This document shows positions 24,849 through 32,628 of a stretch of DNA of 40,718 bases, one piece after another (position 1 is the first letter of the stretch; each line of letters opens with the position of its first letter). A program made the translations under genes and the position numbers. A model generated the notes under the pieces. The model ran no database searches and was not told where the DNA came from. It saw nothing but the letters and a program-made list of their open reading frames with translations. Origin of the DNA: Flavobacterium aurantiibacter (lineage in GTDB: Bacteria; Bacteroidota; Bacteroidia; Flavobacteriales; Flavobacteriaceae); the NCBI RefSeq assembly GCF_002251775.1, contig NZ_NOXX01000220.1, forward strand, positions 23,091-63,808, given 5' to 3'.

Positions 24849-25918
24849 TATGCTTGTTTTTCAAATTCTTTCATTACGTCGACTAGTGTCTGCACGCTTT
24901 CTATTTTCATGGCATTGTACATAGATGCTCGGTAACCACCCACAGAGCGGTGTCCGGTTAAGCCAGAAATGTTAGCCGCTTTCCAAAGGGCATCGAATCG
25001 TTCTTGCAAACGCTCATCGGTTAAAACAAAAGTAGCGTTCATAACACTGCGATCTTCTCCCTGAACCGTCGATTTAAACAACGGATTTCGGTCAATTTCC
25101 GCATAGAGCAATGCCGCTTTCTCTCTATTTCGCTTTTCTGCCGCAGCTAAACCACCGTTGTTTTTAATCCAACGCATGGTAAGCAACGAAGTATATACCG
25201 CAAAACAGGGCGGCGTGTTGTACATGCTTTCTCCTTTGATATGCTTTTGTAAATCGAGCATACTCGGAATCTCACGTCCGGTTTTGCCTAAAATCGATTC
25301 TTTAACCACAACCAATGCCACGCCCGCCGGACCCATATTTTTTTGAGCACCTGCGTAGATATAATCGAATTTGGAAAAATCGAGCTCTCTGGAAAAAATA
25401 TCGCTACTCATGTCGCATACCACGGGAATAGTTACTTCGGGAAACGATTGTATTTGAGTGCCGAAAATAGTATTGTTACTCGTTAGGTGCAGGTAACTGG
25501 CGTCTGGCGAAACACCGATTTCTTTCGGAATGTAATTGAAATTAGCATCTTTTGAACTTGCAGCAATTTCAACTTCGCCGAACAAACGCGCTTCTTTCGC
25601 TGCCGCAACAGCCCAAGTACCCGTTTCTAGATAACTGGCTTTTTGATTGGCGCCCAACAAATTATAAGGAATCATTGCGAATTGTAAACTCGCACCTCCA
25701 TGCAAAAACAAAGCTTGATATCCTTTATTTTCTAAGCCTAAAAGTTCTAGGGCAAGGGCTCGTGCTTCATCCATAACCGCAACAAAATCCTTACTTCTGT
25801 GTGAAATTTCCAGCAGAGATAAGCCCGAGTTGTTGAAATCTAGCACTGCCTCAGCCGCTTGTTCAAAAACTTCTTGTGGTAAAATACTTGGTCCGGAGCT
25901 AAAATTATGTTTTTTCAT
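24848..25918 (-). CDS. serC: Phosphoserine aminotransferase
   Basis: A 356-residue PLP-dependent class V aminotransferase converting 3-phosphohydroxypyruvate to phosphoserine; the family also serves pyridoxal phosphate synthesis in some bacteria. The N-terminus HNFSSGPSILPQEV and the HRSKDF, LHGGASLQFAMIPYNLL, SSDIFSRELDFSKF, YAGAQKNMGPAG (PLP lysine) and TGHRSVGGYRASMYNAM motifs are all present. ATG 25918 is preferred; an upstream in-frame start at 25954 adds residues with no family match. It is the first gene of serC-serA-DUF6146-DUF6787. A minus-strand GATTTTTG box near 25938-25945 is one mismatch from the promoter consensus. Confidence 0.93.
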   Translation of the reverse strand: MKKHNFSSGPSILPQEVFEQAAEAVLDFNNSGLSLLEISHRSKDFVAVMDEARALALELLGLENKGYQALFLHGGASLQFAMIPYNLLGANQKASYLETGTWAVAAAKEARLFGEVEIAASSKDANFNYIPKEIGVSPDASYLHLTSNNTIFGTQIQSFPEVTIPVVCDMSSDIFSRELDFSKFDYIYAGAQKNMGPAGVALVVVKESILGKTGREIPSMLDLQKHIKGESMYNTPPCFAVYTSLLTMRWIKNNGGLAAAEKRNREKAALLYAEIDRNPLFKSTVQGEDRSVMNATFVLTDERLQERFDALWKAANISGLTGHRSVGGYRASMYNAMKIESVQTLVDVMKEFEKQA

Positions 25919-26016
25919 AGGTATGGAAAATCGAGTTGCAAAAATCGGCAACACACACTTCTTCCAAAAACGAAAGCGTACAATTTAAAAACAGTTTATT
26001 AACAAAAACGTTGTAG

Positions 26017-27069
26017 TTAATCGATTTTAAGCAAGAATTCGATCGTGTCTATACCGTCGGCGTAATCCCAAAGTTCTGGTTTTTGTGTGGTTCCGAAAGG
26101 AATTGCGCCCGACAAAGGCAAGTTGGAAACCAAACATTGAATTTGATCTGCTTTGGCATTTAATTGCGATTGAAGTTCGGAGAGATCCGTGTAGAATTCA
26201 TAAAAAACTGCTGCAATCGGCGAACTAAACGATTCGTCTTCCACTAAAATTAAAAAGCCGTTATCGTAAATCTGTCGATTACTCATCATGAACACGGCTT
26301 TGTTGTAGTCGTAATTATTACAATATTTTTCTAGTTGTAGCACATCGCTTCGGTGATAAATACCTTGATAAAAGTGCGCCATATCGTATTTCTGAGGCAG
26401 ATATATTTTAGAAACGTTTCGGCAACCTAAGCCAAAATAGGTAAAGATATCAGTTGCCAATCCTGCTAAATCTTCGGCGGTTTCTTCTCCACTGAGTACA
26501 GCTATTCCGTTTCGATTTTTCCGGATGATATTTGGCTTGTTTCGGAAGTAATACTCAAAGTAGCGCGCACTATTGTCGCTTCCCGTTGCAATCACGGCAT
26601 CAAAATCAGTTAGTTTTTCTTCTACGAAAGTGTAGGCATTAGCGAAATCTGGAGTAATAGATTCCAATAACTGCACTACGGCTGTGGTAAGCTGCTGATC
26701 GGACGAAGATCGTTTAATCAACGCATGATTTCCAGACAACCAAACGCATAAAATGTCGTGAAATCCAACCAATGGAACGTTACCGGCTAAAATTAACCCG
26801 ATTCGTTTAGGCGATTGGTTTTCAGTAATCGCATATTTTGTTAGCCAGTGCTCTAATTTTTCAACTGTAAAGTTCTCCGACCAACCTTGTAAGCAAAAAC
26901 GGAGCATTTCTTCGGTGTACCAACCGTTATGATGTACCGCGCGACTCAGCCACTGCTGCACATTTTTTTCTGCGGAAGTAAGCGAATCTGTTGAAGCAGT
27001 TTCATTCAAAATCCGAGAAAATGCGGCTCCTAATTGCACTAATGATTGAATTTTCGCTTGCAAAGTCAT
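26017..27069 (-). CDS. Acyl-CoA reductase (LuxC-like)
   Basis: A 350-residue protein of the LuxC/acyl-CoA reductase family, which reduces an acyl-CoA to an aldehyde with a nicotinamide cofactor through a cysteine thioester. Visible features are GLILAGNVPLVGFHDILCVW, GNHALIKRSSSDQQL, the nucleotide-binding VIATGSDNSARYFEYYF, and FGLGCRNVSKIYLP, which holds the likely catalytic Cys. ATG 27069 is preferred to a TTG or GTG further upstream. No lux genes are present. In flavobacteria this gene is, from memory, commonly next to the ferredoxin gene and serC, as here. The ferredoxin could supply electrons, but a direct link is unproven. Confidence 0.85.
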   Translation of the reverse strand: MTLQAKIQSLVQLGAAFSRILNETASTDSLTSAEKNVQQWLSRAVHHNGWYTEEMLRFCLQGWSENFTVEKLEHWLTKYAITENQSPKRIGLILAGNVPLVGFHDILCVWLSGNHALIKRSSSDQQLTTAVVQLLESITPDFANAYTFVEEKLTDFDAVIATGSDNSARYFEYYFRNKPNIIRKNRNGIAVLSGEETAEDLAGLATDIFTYFGLGCRNVSKIYLPQKYDMAHFYQGIYHRSDVLQLEKYCNNYDYNKAVFMMSNRQIYDNGFLILVEDESFSSPIAAVFYEFYTDLSELQSQLNAKADQIQCLVSNLPLSGAIPFGTTQKPELWDYADGIDTIEFLLKID

Positions 27070-27077
27070 AAAGTTGT

Positions 27078-27108
27078 TTGTTAATACGTTTGTTTGCACG
27101 TAATTTTG
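27078..27108 (+). promoter_or_regulatory. Promoter of the ferredoxin gene
   Basis: TTG (27078-27080), a 20-bp spacer and TAATTTTG (27101-27108) give a full consensus match. The predicted transcript starts near 27115, with about 44 nt of leader before ATG 27159. Confidence 0.7.
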
Positions 27109-27111
27109 CAA

Positions 27112-27119
27112 CAAAAATA
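27112..27119 (-). promoter_or_regulatory. -7 element of the divergent acyl-CoA reductase promoter
   Basis: The minus strand reads TATTTTTG. It lies 3 bp from the plus-strand TAATTTTG, so the two -7 elements form an inverted pair around CAA. The implied leader before ATG 27069 is about 36 nt. Confidence 0.55.
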
Positions 27120-27158
27120 AGTGAATTCACGAGCAATATCACTTTCAAATAGCGAAGC

Positions 27159-27509
27159 ATGGCCATAATCATTACAGACGAGTGTATCAACTGCGGAGCT
27201 TGCGAGCCCGAGTGTCCGAATACTGCAATTTATGAAGGCGCAGACGATTGGCGGTACAAAGACGGAACCGCTCTTAAAGGTAAAATTGTACTTCCCGACG
27301 GTACCGAAATTGATGCTGAGGCACCGCAAACGCCTATTTCTGACGAGGTGTACTACATCGTTCCCGGAAAATGTACAGAATGTAAAGGTTTTCACGACGA
27401 ACCTCAGTGCGCTGCCGTTTGTCCGGTCGATTGCTGTGTACCCGATCCGAACCACGTGGAAAGCGAAGAAACCTTGCTTAACAGACAAGCGTTCTTACAC
27501 AACAGCTAG
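27159..27509 (+). CDS. 4Fe-4S dicluster ferredoxin
   Basis: A 116-residue ferredoxin with two cluster motifs. The first, near the N-terminus, is [12 protein letters not shown]. The second, in the C-terminal half, is [22 protein letters not shown], with an eight-residue insertion between the second and third cysteines. That is characteristic of the YfhL/Allochromatium-type ferredoxins, whose clusters have very different and low potentials. It is a cytoplasmic electron carrier. It is transcribed divergently from the acyl-CoA reductase, with a compact shared promoter region. A long hairpin follows 52 nt after the stop. Confidence 0.93.
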   Translation: MAIIITDECINCGACEPECPNTAIYEGADDWRYKDGTALKGKIVLPDGTEIDAEAPQTPISDEVYYIVPGKCTECKGFHDEPQCAAVCPVDCCVPDPNHVESEETLLNRQAFLHNS

Positions 27510-27560
27510 ATCACACAAACCAAAATAGGGCAGCTGCCTTATTGCACAGATATTCTCAGA

Positions 27561-27619
27561 GTTCCATTTTTACATCGTTCTAGTAAATAATCTAGAGCGT
27601 TGAAAAAATGGAACTTTTT
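27561..27619. terminator. Long inverted repeat after the ferredoxin gene
   Basis: Arms of 23 bp (27561-27583 and 27592-27614) match at 20 of 23 positions with one further G-U wobble, across the 8-nt loop TAAATAAT. The right arm is followed by CTTTTTATTTG. It would terminate ferredoxin transcription. The symmetric arms (GTTCCATTTTT / AAAAAATGGAAC) could also be the end of a small mobile element. Confidence 0.7.
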
Positions 27620-27719
27620 ATTTGTTCTGATTCTAGCGGCTGAAATGTTTGCTGCTTGTTCCAACGGTACTGGAGGATGGTACTGTTGCCGTTGCCGTTC
27701 TCGAAAAGCAATAACTTAA
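27600..27719 (+). CDS. Possible 39-residue lipopeptide (uncertain)
   Basis: A short frame with TTG start reads MKKWNFLFVLILAAEMFAAC followed by SNGTGGWYCCRCRSRKAIT-stop. The first 20 residues look like a lipoprotein signal peptide: two Lys, a hydrophobic core, then FAAC. The remaining 19 residues contain three more cysteines in C-C-R-C and end basic. Against it: the start codon lies inside the right arm of the inverted repeat at 27561-27614, no promoter is visible, and the frame is too short for statistics. A bacteriocin-like or toxin peptide is conceivable, but chance remains possible. Confidence 0.3.
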   Translation: MKKWNFLFVLILAAEMFAACSNGTGGWYCCRCRSRKAIT

Positions 27720-27892
27720 TGTTCATTCAAAATAAAAGCCGAAGTTAGAAAGCGTTTAAATGTTGAGTTTTAGAAAATATCGTAAGAAATTTTTCATAAT
27801 GAAGCTTGAAAAAGTCACTTTCCATGATCTAATAAAGTTTTTTAGGTCGAACACACAGTAAAGTATTTTGTGCGTGAAATTGAAATCTGCTT

Positions 27893-27918
27893 AAACCTGA
27901 GTTAACGCTCGGGTTTTT
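27893..27918. terminator. Terminator-like hairpin
   Basis: AAACCTGAG (27893-27901) pairs with CTCGGGTTT (27908-27916), one G-U wobble, and a T tract follows. The rest of the 27720-27890 interval is AT-rich with nothing recognisable. Confidence 0.65.
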
Positions 27919-27925
27919 GGCATAA

Positions 27926-27955
27926 AAAAACCGATCACTTTCGCAATCGGTTTTT
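27926..27955. terminator. Bidirectional terminator after the metal-uptake operon
   Basis: AAAAACCGAT (27926-27935) pairs perfectly with ATCGGTTTTT (27946-27955). A-tracts on one side and T-tracts on the other let it work on either strand. It lies 19 nt past the minus-strand lipoprotein stop (27975). Confidence 0.85.
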
Positions 27956-27974
27956 GTGAAAATTTAAGAAGAAA

Positions 27975-28529
27975 CTATTCGATAGTTACTGGAAAAGAAA
28001 CTTCGATATCGGTGCTTCCACCTGCGTTCGTGATGATACCTTGATCTACTCCAGTTCCGTTTTTGTTCAACTCGTGACGCAAGGTAAAGGTGATACTTCC
28101 CGTTCCTGCAGTTGCAGCAGTTTGCAAGGTAAATGTTAAACCAATCGGATTGTTGTTGCTGTCGGCATCGGTGTACGTAAATGTACCAACCGTTCCCGTA
28201 GTTTGGTAAAAGAATTGGTGCTCTTCATCTTTTTCCAAAATCTCAGGATTTTTAATTTCTGCTGGAGTTTCTGTTTCATTTTTTAAAACGATAGCACCCG
28301 TATAAGTAGTGCCAGCCGTTAAATTTCCGCTAACTACCGAAACAGGTAAACCAGGTCCGTCTCCGTCTAAGTCCCTAGAAACTAAAGTGATCGTTTCTCC
28401 ACCTCCGGTCAGTGTTACTTCTATAGTTGTAATAACCTCTTCTTCAATTACTTGCGAAGCGCTGTCGTCGTCGCATGAAGTGAATAATGCCGTTGCTAAA
28501 GTTGCGAAGATAAATACTTGTTTTTTCAT
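27975..28529 (-). CDS. Small Asp/Glu-rich lipoprotein, partner of the TonB-dependent receptor
   Basis: A 184-residue lipoprotein (FTSC, Cys19, followed by DDDSAS). The mature part is acidic and beta-rich with segments such as EEEVITTIEVTLTGGGETITL, DLDGDGPGLPV, AGTTYTGAIVLKNETETPAE and KDEEHQFFYQTTG, the last possibly a metal-binding site. Databases label homologues 'type 1 periplasmic binding fold', which I cannot see in the sequence. It begins 2 nt after the TonB-dependent receptor stop, so it belongs to that operon and probably sits at the outer membrane, capturing or passing on the same ligand. The ligand is inferred to be a metal from the gene order. Confidence 0.8.
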   Translation of the reverse strand: MKKQVFIFATLATALFTSCDDDSASQVIEEEVITTIEVTLTGGGETITLVSRDLDGDGPGLPVSVVSGNLTAGTTYTGAIVLKNETETPAEIKNPEILEKDEEHQFFYQTTGTVGTFTYTDADSNNNPIGLTFTLQTAATAGTGSITFTLRHELNKNGTGVDQGIITNAGGSTDIEVSFPVTIE

Positions 28530-28531
28530 GA

Positions 28532-30910
28532 TTAAATATTGATTTGTAATTGTAAAGTGATGTTTCTGCCTAATTCATCTGCGAATAGGCGTTGTTTATT
28601 TAGATAATTTCTATAACTCTGATTTCCAATATTTTGAATTCCCAAACTTGCTTGTAGCGCTGTTTTTTGTAATTGAAAAGGCCACGAAGCTTTTAAATCA
28701 AAGAGTTGGTAGGCGTTTGGTGGTCTGGAAATCGGAACCGTTACCTGGGATAACTCATTGTTTTGAACGATATTGGTTTCAAAATCGAAATCGGGAAAAG
28801 CATTTTGAAACGCAACGTATTCGTGTCGGAGTTCTAAAGTAAAATCCGATTTGTCGAAAGGTTTTACAACAATCGACGAGTGCCAATTAAATGGCGGTAT
28901 GTCGATCAGGTTTCTGCTTTCGCGAACGTCGTAACCCGAAACGTATGAGGCAGCCGTTTTAAATGAAAATCGATTTGAAAATCGGTACGTCCAACTAAAA
29001 TCGGCACCAAATAAGCGCGCAGTAGTGCTTTTGTATTCATAAACTGGAAATGCACCGCGGATTGTCGTCAGAAAACCGGTCGGTTGTAAGTAAATGAAGT
29101 TCTCAATGCGTTGCAAAAACGATTCTAAACTAAACGTACTCGCTTTCCATGTCAGATTCTGATTAAGCGCTACTTTCACTGCATTTTCCTGTTTTAAACG
29201 CAAATCGCCCACTTCGATAATGCCCGATGAATGGTGTAAACCGTCCGAAAAAAGTTCGCTGACATTCGGATTTCTGTTTAAGGCAGTCGCTCCAAATTCA
29301 ATTCGGTAGTTTTCAGAAATTTGTCCCGAAACTTTGGCATTCGCAGCAATATTGTGATAATTAAAAATCGGTTCTACTAAAAGTTCACCTGCGTTTTCAA
29401 AGACTACAAACTGCCCAAAATCCGACTGATAGTTGCGTTCAATCCAACGCGAATTTTGGTAAAATTTACTTGCCGTAATTCGCGAATAATCGTAACGAAT
29501 ACCGCTTTCTAAACGAAATGTGCTATTTAATTCCAAATCTGAAATGGCATATAATCCCAAATCTGTTTTAGTAAAATTCGGCACGATGGGTCGTACGCCT
29601 GTGTCTGGATTCGCAAAATTGGTTTGATAGCCGCCCGAAATTCCCAACTTCACTTCCGTATTTTGGAACATTCTTTTAAAATCGGCCAAAATACTGTGCG
29701 ATTGTAAGGTCAAATCCAAAGCAGGAATATTGTCCCGATTACCGCGACGAATATCAAATTCTTTGCGATTGTTGCGCTGATAGCCGTAATACCATTTGCT
29801 ATTCCATTTGCCGAGTTCCTCTTCCAGCGAAAGCTGTGAGAACAAATGCGACACTTGTTGTTTCGGGTTCGCAATGTCGTACGTGAAAGGTCTTACAACC
29901 GAAGGTTTCTGCGATTGGATGGCAAAATACAAATCAGTTGCATTTCCAATATGCGAAGCGGCAAGAATGCCCGTTTCCGTTTGAAAGTACGACAATTCGG
30001 CGTTTAGGGTTCCGAATTTCAATTTGCGTCGGAGTTGCGCTGCTGCGGAGAAATCCCGATTTCCCGTATTTGACAGTACGTAATCAGCAGCACGGCGATC
30101 ACCAAACATCTTTGCTGCGGCATCGATCCGGTACGAAGTTCCCTTTTCCTTTGCCCGAACAAAAGTTGCAGCCAGTGCCCCACCGCTGCCGTTTGATTGC
30201 GCTGTGGAGGTAAGCTGACTAAAAATTGTGTCGTTTTCAGGAATCTGACGTTCCAATAAAATCAAACCACCTACGCCATCTCCGCTGTATTGCAAAGCGG
30301 CAGCATCTTTTACGACATTTATTCGCGTTAAGCCGTTCACATCAATTGCCGGCGCATGTTCGGTTCCCCATTGTTGATCTTCCATACGCAAACGATTGGT
30401 GAGCATCGAAATCCGACTCCCGCTCAATCCGTGAATTATCGGTTTTACGATGTTATTGCCTGTCTTTAAACTGTTTACCCCGTTTATTTCGCGCAAAGCA
30501 TCGCCCAAATTTTGAGCCGAATATTCGCGCAGCGTTTTGGCATTCAGTTTATTACTTCCTGAGACATCATAAACCAATGAGGCTTTTTTCCGAACAATGA
30601 TTTCGGCCAAATCCTCGGCATGTGGAGATAAATTAAATTGGTACACTTGTACAGGCTCGCTGCCTATTTTTTGTACGACTTTTTCGAAATGAGGTGCCAC
30701 AACAGTAAATTCATCAACAGAATTATCTACCGTAAAGGCAAAAGTGCCTTGTACATCGCAGTTAATTTTTTTCTTACCTACGTAAATGACGGCATTTTCA
30801 ACGATTGCGCCACCGGATTTTACGTTTCCAGAAATGGTTTTTACCAACTGTCCAAATCCGAAGTCAACAAAAAACAAAGCAAAAACGGCGCCTAAAATGG
30901 TTTTATTCAT
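28532..30910 (-). CDS. TonB-dependent receptor, possibly metal (zinc) uptake
   Basis: A 792-residue outer-membrane receptor. The N-terminus has a signal peptide (ending FGFGQ) and a carboxypeptidase-regulatory-like domain (about 22-90, TISGNVKSGGAIVENAVIYV). The plug follows: LREYSAQNLGDALREINGVNSLKTG, IHGLSGSRISMLTNRLRMEDQQWGTEHAPAID and VVKDAAALQYSGDGVGG. The barrel fills the rest and ends ITLQLQINI. The plug resembles ZnuD-type receptors. The upstream gene encodes a His/Cys-rich exported protein, and the downstream one a small lipoprotein 2 nt away, so a metal or metal-chelate ligand is likely. No Zur- or Fur-like operator was identified, so the choice of zinc rests on similarity and context. 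Confidence 0.85.
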   Translation of the reverse strand: MNKTILGAVFALFFVDFGFGQLVKTISGNVKSGGAIVENAVIYVGKKKINCDVQGTFAFTVDNSVDEFTVVAPHFEKVVQKIGSEPVQVYQFNLSPHAEDLAEIIVRKKASLVYDVSGSNKLNAKTLREYSAQNLGDALREINGVNSLKTGNNIVKPIIHGLSGSRISMLTNRLRMEDQQWGTEHAPAIDVNGLTRINVVKDAAALQYSGDGVGGLILLERQIPENDTIFSQLTSTAQSNGSGGALAATFVRAKEKGTSYRIDAAAKMFGDRRAADYVLSNTGNRDFSAAAQLRRKLKFGTLNAELSYFQTETGILAASHIGNATDLYFAIQSQKPSVVRPFTYDIANPKQQVSHLFSQLSLEEELGKWNSKWYYGYQRNNRKEFDIRRGNRDNIPALDLTLQSHSILADFKRMFQNTEVKLGISGGYQTNFANPDTGVRPIVPNFTKTDLGLYAISDLELNSTFRLESGIRYDYSRITASKFYQNSRWIERNYQSDFGQFVVFENAGELLVEPIFNYHNIAANAKVSGQISENYRIEFGATALNRNPNVSELFSDGLHHSSGIIEVGDLRLKQENAVKVALNQNLTWKASTFSLESFLQRIENFIYLQPTGFLTTIRGAFPVYEYKSTTARLFGADFSWTYRFSNRFSFKTAASYVSGYDVRESRNLIDIPPFNWHSSIVVKPFDKSDFTLELRHEYVAFQNAFPDFDFETNIVQNNELSQVTVPISRPPNAYQLFDLKASWPFQLQKTALQASLGIQNIGNQSYRNYLNKQRLFADELGRNITLQLQINI

Positions 30911-30941
30911 ACGTTTTACTTTTACTTTATGTAGCTAGGAG

Positions 30942-31295
30942 TTACGTAAAAGTAGGCGGTGCACGAAGTGATTTATAGGTAAAGTGTTTATTAATCCAAC
31001 TGTTCGAAGGTTGAACAATGGTTTTTTGCTTGAGTGTTGGCTGAGCAGTTATTCCGACATACAAATCGGATGGAAATAAATCGCTGATTACAGCCAGCGT
31101 ACAGGAGTCGCAATGCAAGGAAAGATCTCCGTGGCTGTGGTGCAAAACCGCTTTGTCGCTCGTTTCTGTAAAAAGCGCACAATGCTTTAATTTATTTTCT
31201 TCGAAGTGATGAATGCGATGCGCAGATTGCCAACCTAAACTTCCTAAAAGCAAGGCGGCAAGTAAACAAACTACGTATTTTTTGGATGCATTCAC
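30942..31295 (-). CDS. Small His/Cys-rich exported protein upstream of the TonB-dependent receptor
   Basis: A 117-residue protein. Residues 8-23 form a hydrophobic signal or anchor (VCLLAALLLGSLGWQ). The following part is rich in possible metal ligands: H26, H29, H30, H38-C39, HHSH at 52-55, and H61-C62 with C65. This pattern recalls small periplasmic proteins such as DUF2946 that accompany metal-transporting TonB receptors, though I cannot assign the family firmly. It is the first gene of the three-gene operon, 31 bp upstream of the receptor. A TACTTTTG promoter box ends only 4 nt before the ATG, so the transcript may be leaderless. Confidence 0.75.
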   Translation of the reverse strand: MNASKKYVVCLLAALLLGSLGWQSAHRIHHFEENKLKHCALFTETSDKAVLHHSHGDLSLHCDSCTLAVISDLFPSDLYVGITAQPTLKQKTIVQPSNSWINKHFTYKSLRAPPTFT

Positions 31296-31299
31296 GGGT

Positions 31300-31307
31300 C
31301 AAAAGTA
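31300..31307 (-). promoter_or_regulatory. -7 element of the metal-uptake operon promoter
   Basis: The minus strand reads TACTTTTG, a perfect TAnnTTTG. It is just upstream of ATG 31295, so transcription would begin at or within the start codon. No TTG at -33 spacing and no palindromic operator were found. Confidence 0.45.
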
Positions 31308-31347
31308 CGCTTCAAATAGGTGAATGTGCCCTAAATTTAGAAAACTT

Positions 31348-31764
31348 TCACACTGAAGTCGACGTGTCGCGAGCAATTTTAGTGCTAGCTAATGCGCTTT
31401 TGACCAAATTAAACCAGTCGTTAAAATCGGATGGTTTTAGGAAAAAGTTCTGTGCACCAGCGGCTTGTGCCAAATCGTAAACTTCTTGCTGTTCGATGGT
31501 AGAAAGAACAATGGTAGGTATTTCTTGAAGTTTGGGTTGTTGTTTGATCCACAATAAAAAGTCAATTCCGTTTGTAATGGGCATGTAATAATCTACAAAT
31601 ATGACATCAGGAATAAAGGATCCGTTTTCCAAAAAGCATTTCGCTTCGCTAGCTGTAGTGGTAAATCGATAGGCAGGCGTATCTACAAGTTTACTCAGTG
31701 CGTCGAAAAGAAAATAACTATCATCGGCATCGTCGTCAATATGCAATACACGTACCGTTTTCAT
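31348..31764 (-). CDS. Single-domain response regulator (CheY-like)
   Basis: A 138-residue receiver domain with no output domain. The acidic pocket is DDD near residues 10-12, the phosphoacceptor is Asp58 in IFVDYYMP, then the switch Ser/Thr in IVLSTIEQQE and the lysine in FFLKPSD. The C-terminus ends with a short Thr/Ser-rich tail. Such stand-alone receivers of the Rcp type usually take phosphate from a separate hybrid or histidine kinase. No kinase is adjacent, so the partner is unknown. It lies between the metal operon and the DUF7935-like gene, on the same strand as both. Confidence 0.9.
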   Translation of the reverse strand: MKTVRVLHIDDDADDSYFLFDALSKLVDTPAYRFTTTASEAKCFLENGSFIPDVIFVDYYMPITNGIDFLLWIKQQPKLQEIPTIVLSTIEQQEVYDLAQAAGAQNFFLKPSDFNDWFNLVKSALASTKIARDTSTSV

Positions 31765-31855
31765 AGAAATTCTTGTTTAAGACTTCAAAGAAAAGCGGAA
31801 CAGCGAACGCAGTTGATACGTTTTAGCGTTATTCTTTTACAAGATTTTAAGGTTT

Positions 31856-32377
31856 TTAGATAAAACGCTGTACTTCAGCGCGAAGCATATTGATAGCTAA
31901 ATTGGTTGTCGATGCGCTATTCACAGCATTTTGCAACAATAATTGTCTGAAACTATCTGCATTTGTAGCTTCGGCCAACAATGAAATTTCTCGTATGTTT
32001 CTCAGTGTAGCGTTTTTCGCAGCAGTTATGGCCAACCAACACTCGTCGGAAACATAAATTTGTTGCGTTAAATTGTGTTCAAATTCTTGTTCTACCGTGG
32101 CCGATAAAATTTGTACGTACGATTCGGTGTCGTCGTGAACCGGCGCAATTCGTACCGCCACTTTAGCGATCGAAATTCGGTCCATCAATAAAGTTAAGCG
32201 CTCGTAAGCTTGCAATTTAAGAGGCAACGTCTCTTTTCGCGTTTGGCGAAGTATCTCGAATCGGCGCTCTTCATTCTGATTTAAGACAAAATTTTTGAAG
32301 AAATTCACAGCAACAATGCCTACAATGAGCGCAGGTAAAATGTTGAGTAAGGCTTTTAAAAGATCGTCTGCATTCAT
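31856..32377 (-). CDS. DUF7935-like membrane-anchored protein
   Basis: A 173-residue protein with one N-terminal membrane segment (about 8-28, ALLNILPALIVGIVAVNFF). A long helical, coiled-coil-like soluble part follows (about 35-170). Recognisable segments are LPLKLQAYERLTLLMDRI and the Glu/Phe-rich EQEFEHNLTQQIYVSDECWLAI, which I recall from a conserved Bacteroidota family (DUF7935). The function is unknown to me. The gene has its own promoter match (32397-32404) and lies upstream of the response regulator with a 91-bp gap. That gap holds no feature I can name. Confidence 0.75.
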   Translation of the reverse strand: MNADDLLKALLNILPALIVGIVAVNFFKNFVLNQNEERRFEILRQTRKETLPLKLQAYERLTLLMDRISIAKVAVRIAPVHDDTESYVQILSATVEQEFEHNLTQQIYVSDECWLAITAAKNATLRNIREISLLAEATNADSFRQLLLQNAVNSASTTNLAINMLRAEVQRFI

Positions 32378-32396
32378 AATTGCTAAAATTTTCGCG

Positions 32397-32404
32397 CAAA
32401 GGTA
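32397..32404 (-). promoter_or_regulatory. -7 element upstream of the DUF7935-like gene
   Basis: The minus strand reads TACCTTTG (32404-32397), a perfect TAnnTTTG, placing the predicted start about 13 nt before ATG 32377. The rest of 32405-32600 shows nothing recognisable. Confidence 0.55.
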
Positions 32405-32603
32405 GCTAAATTCTGTTTCCGCGACTAGCTCCCGACATTTCCTCGTTTTTTCTAACGATTCTTAAAAATTGATTTCCTTTTCAAGTTGTTAATAGATTGG
32501 AAGTTATGAACTGTTTTTCTTTGATGATAGAAATTACGTTACCTAGGATCTTTTTTGTGAAAAATGCCTTTCGGCGAATGAATTAAAACCGAGTAAGATT
32601 CTT

Positions 32604-32611
32604 TAAATTTG
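32604..32611 (+). promoter_or_regulatory. -7 element upstream of the pcrA-like gene
   Basis: TAAATTTG matches TAnnTTTG, 18 bp before ATG 32629. No TTG lies at the expected -33 distance. Confidence 0.45.
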
Positions 32612-32628
32612 TGGTTTATTATTTTACG

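Noticed and set aside
26017..27509. Bioluminescence (lux) locus
   Set aside because: Only a LuxC-like reductase is present; no luxA, B, D or E genes. The ferredoxin and serC context is metabolic.
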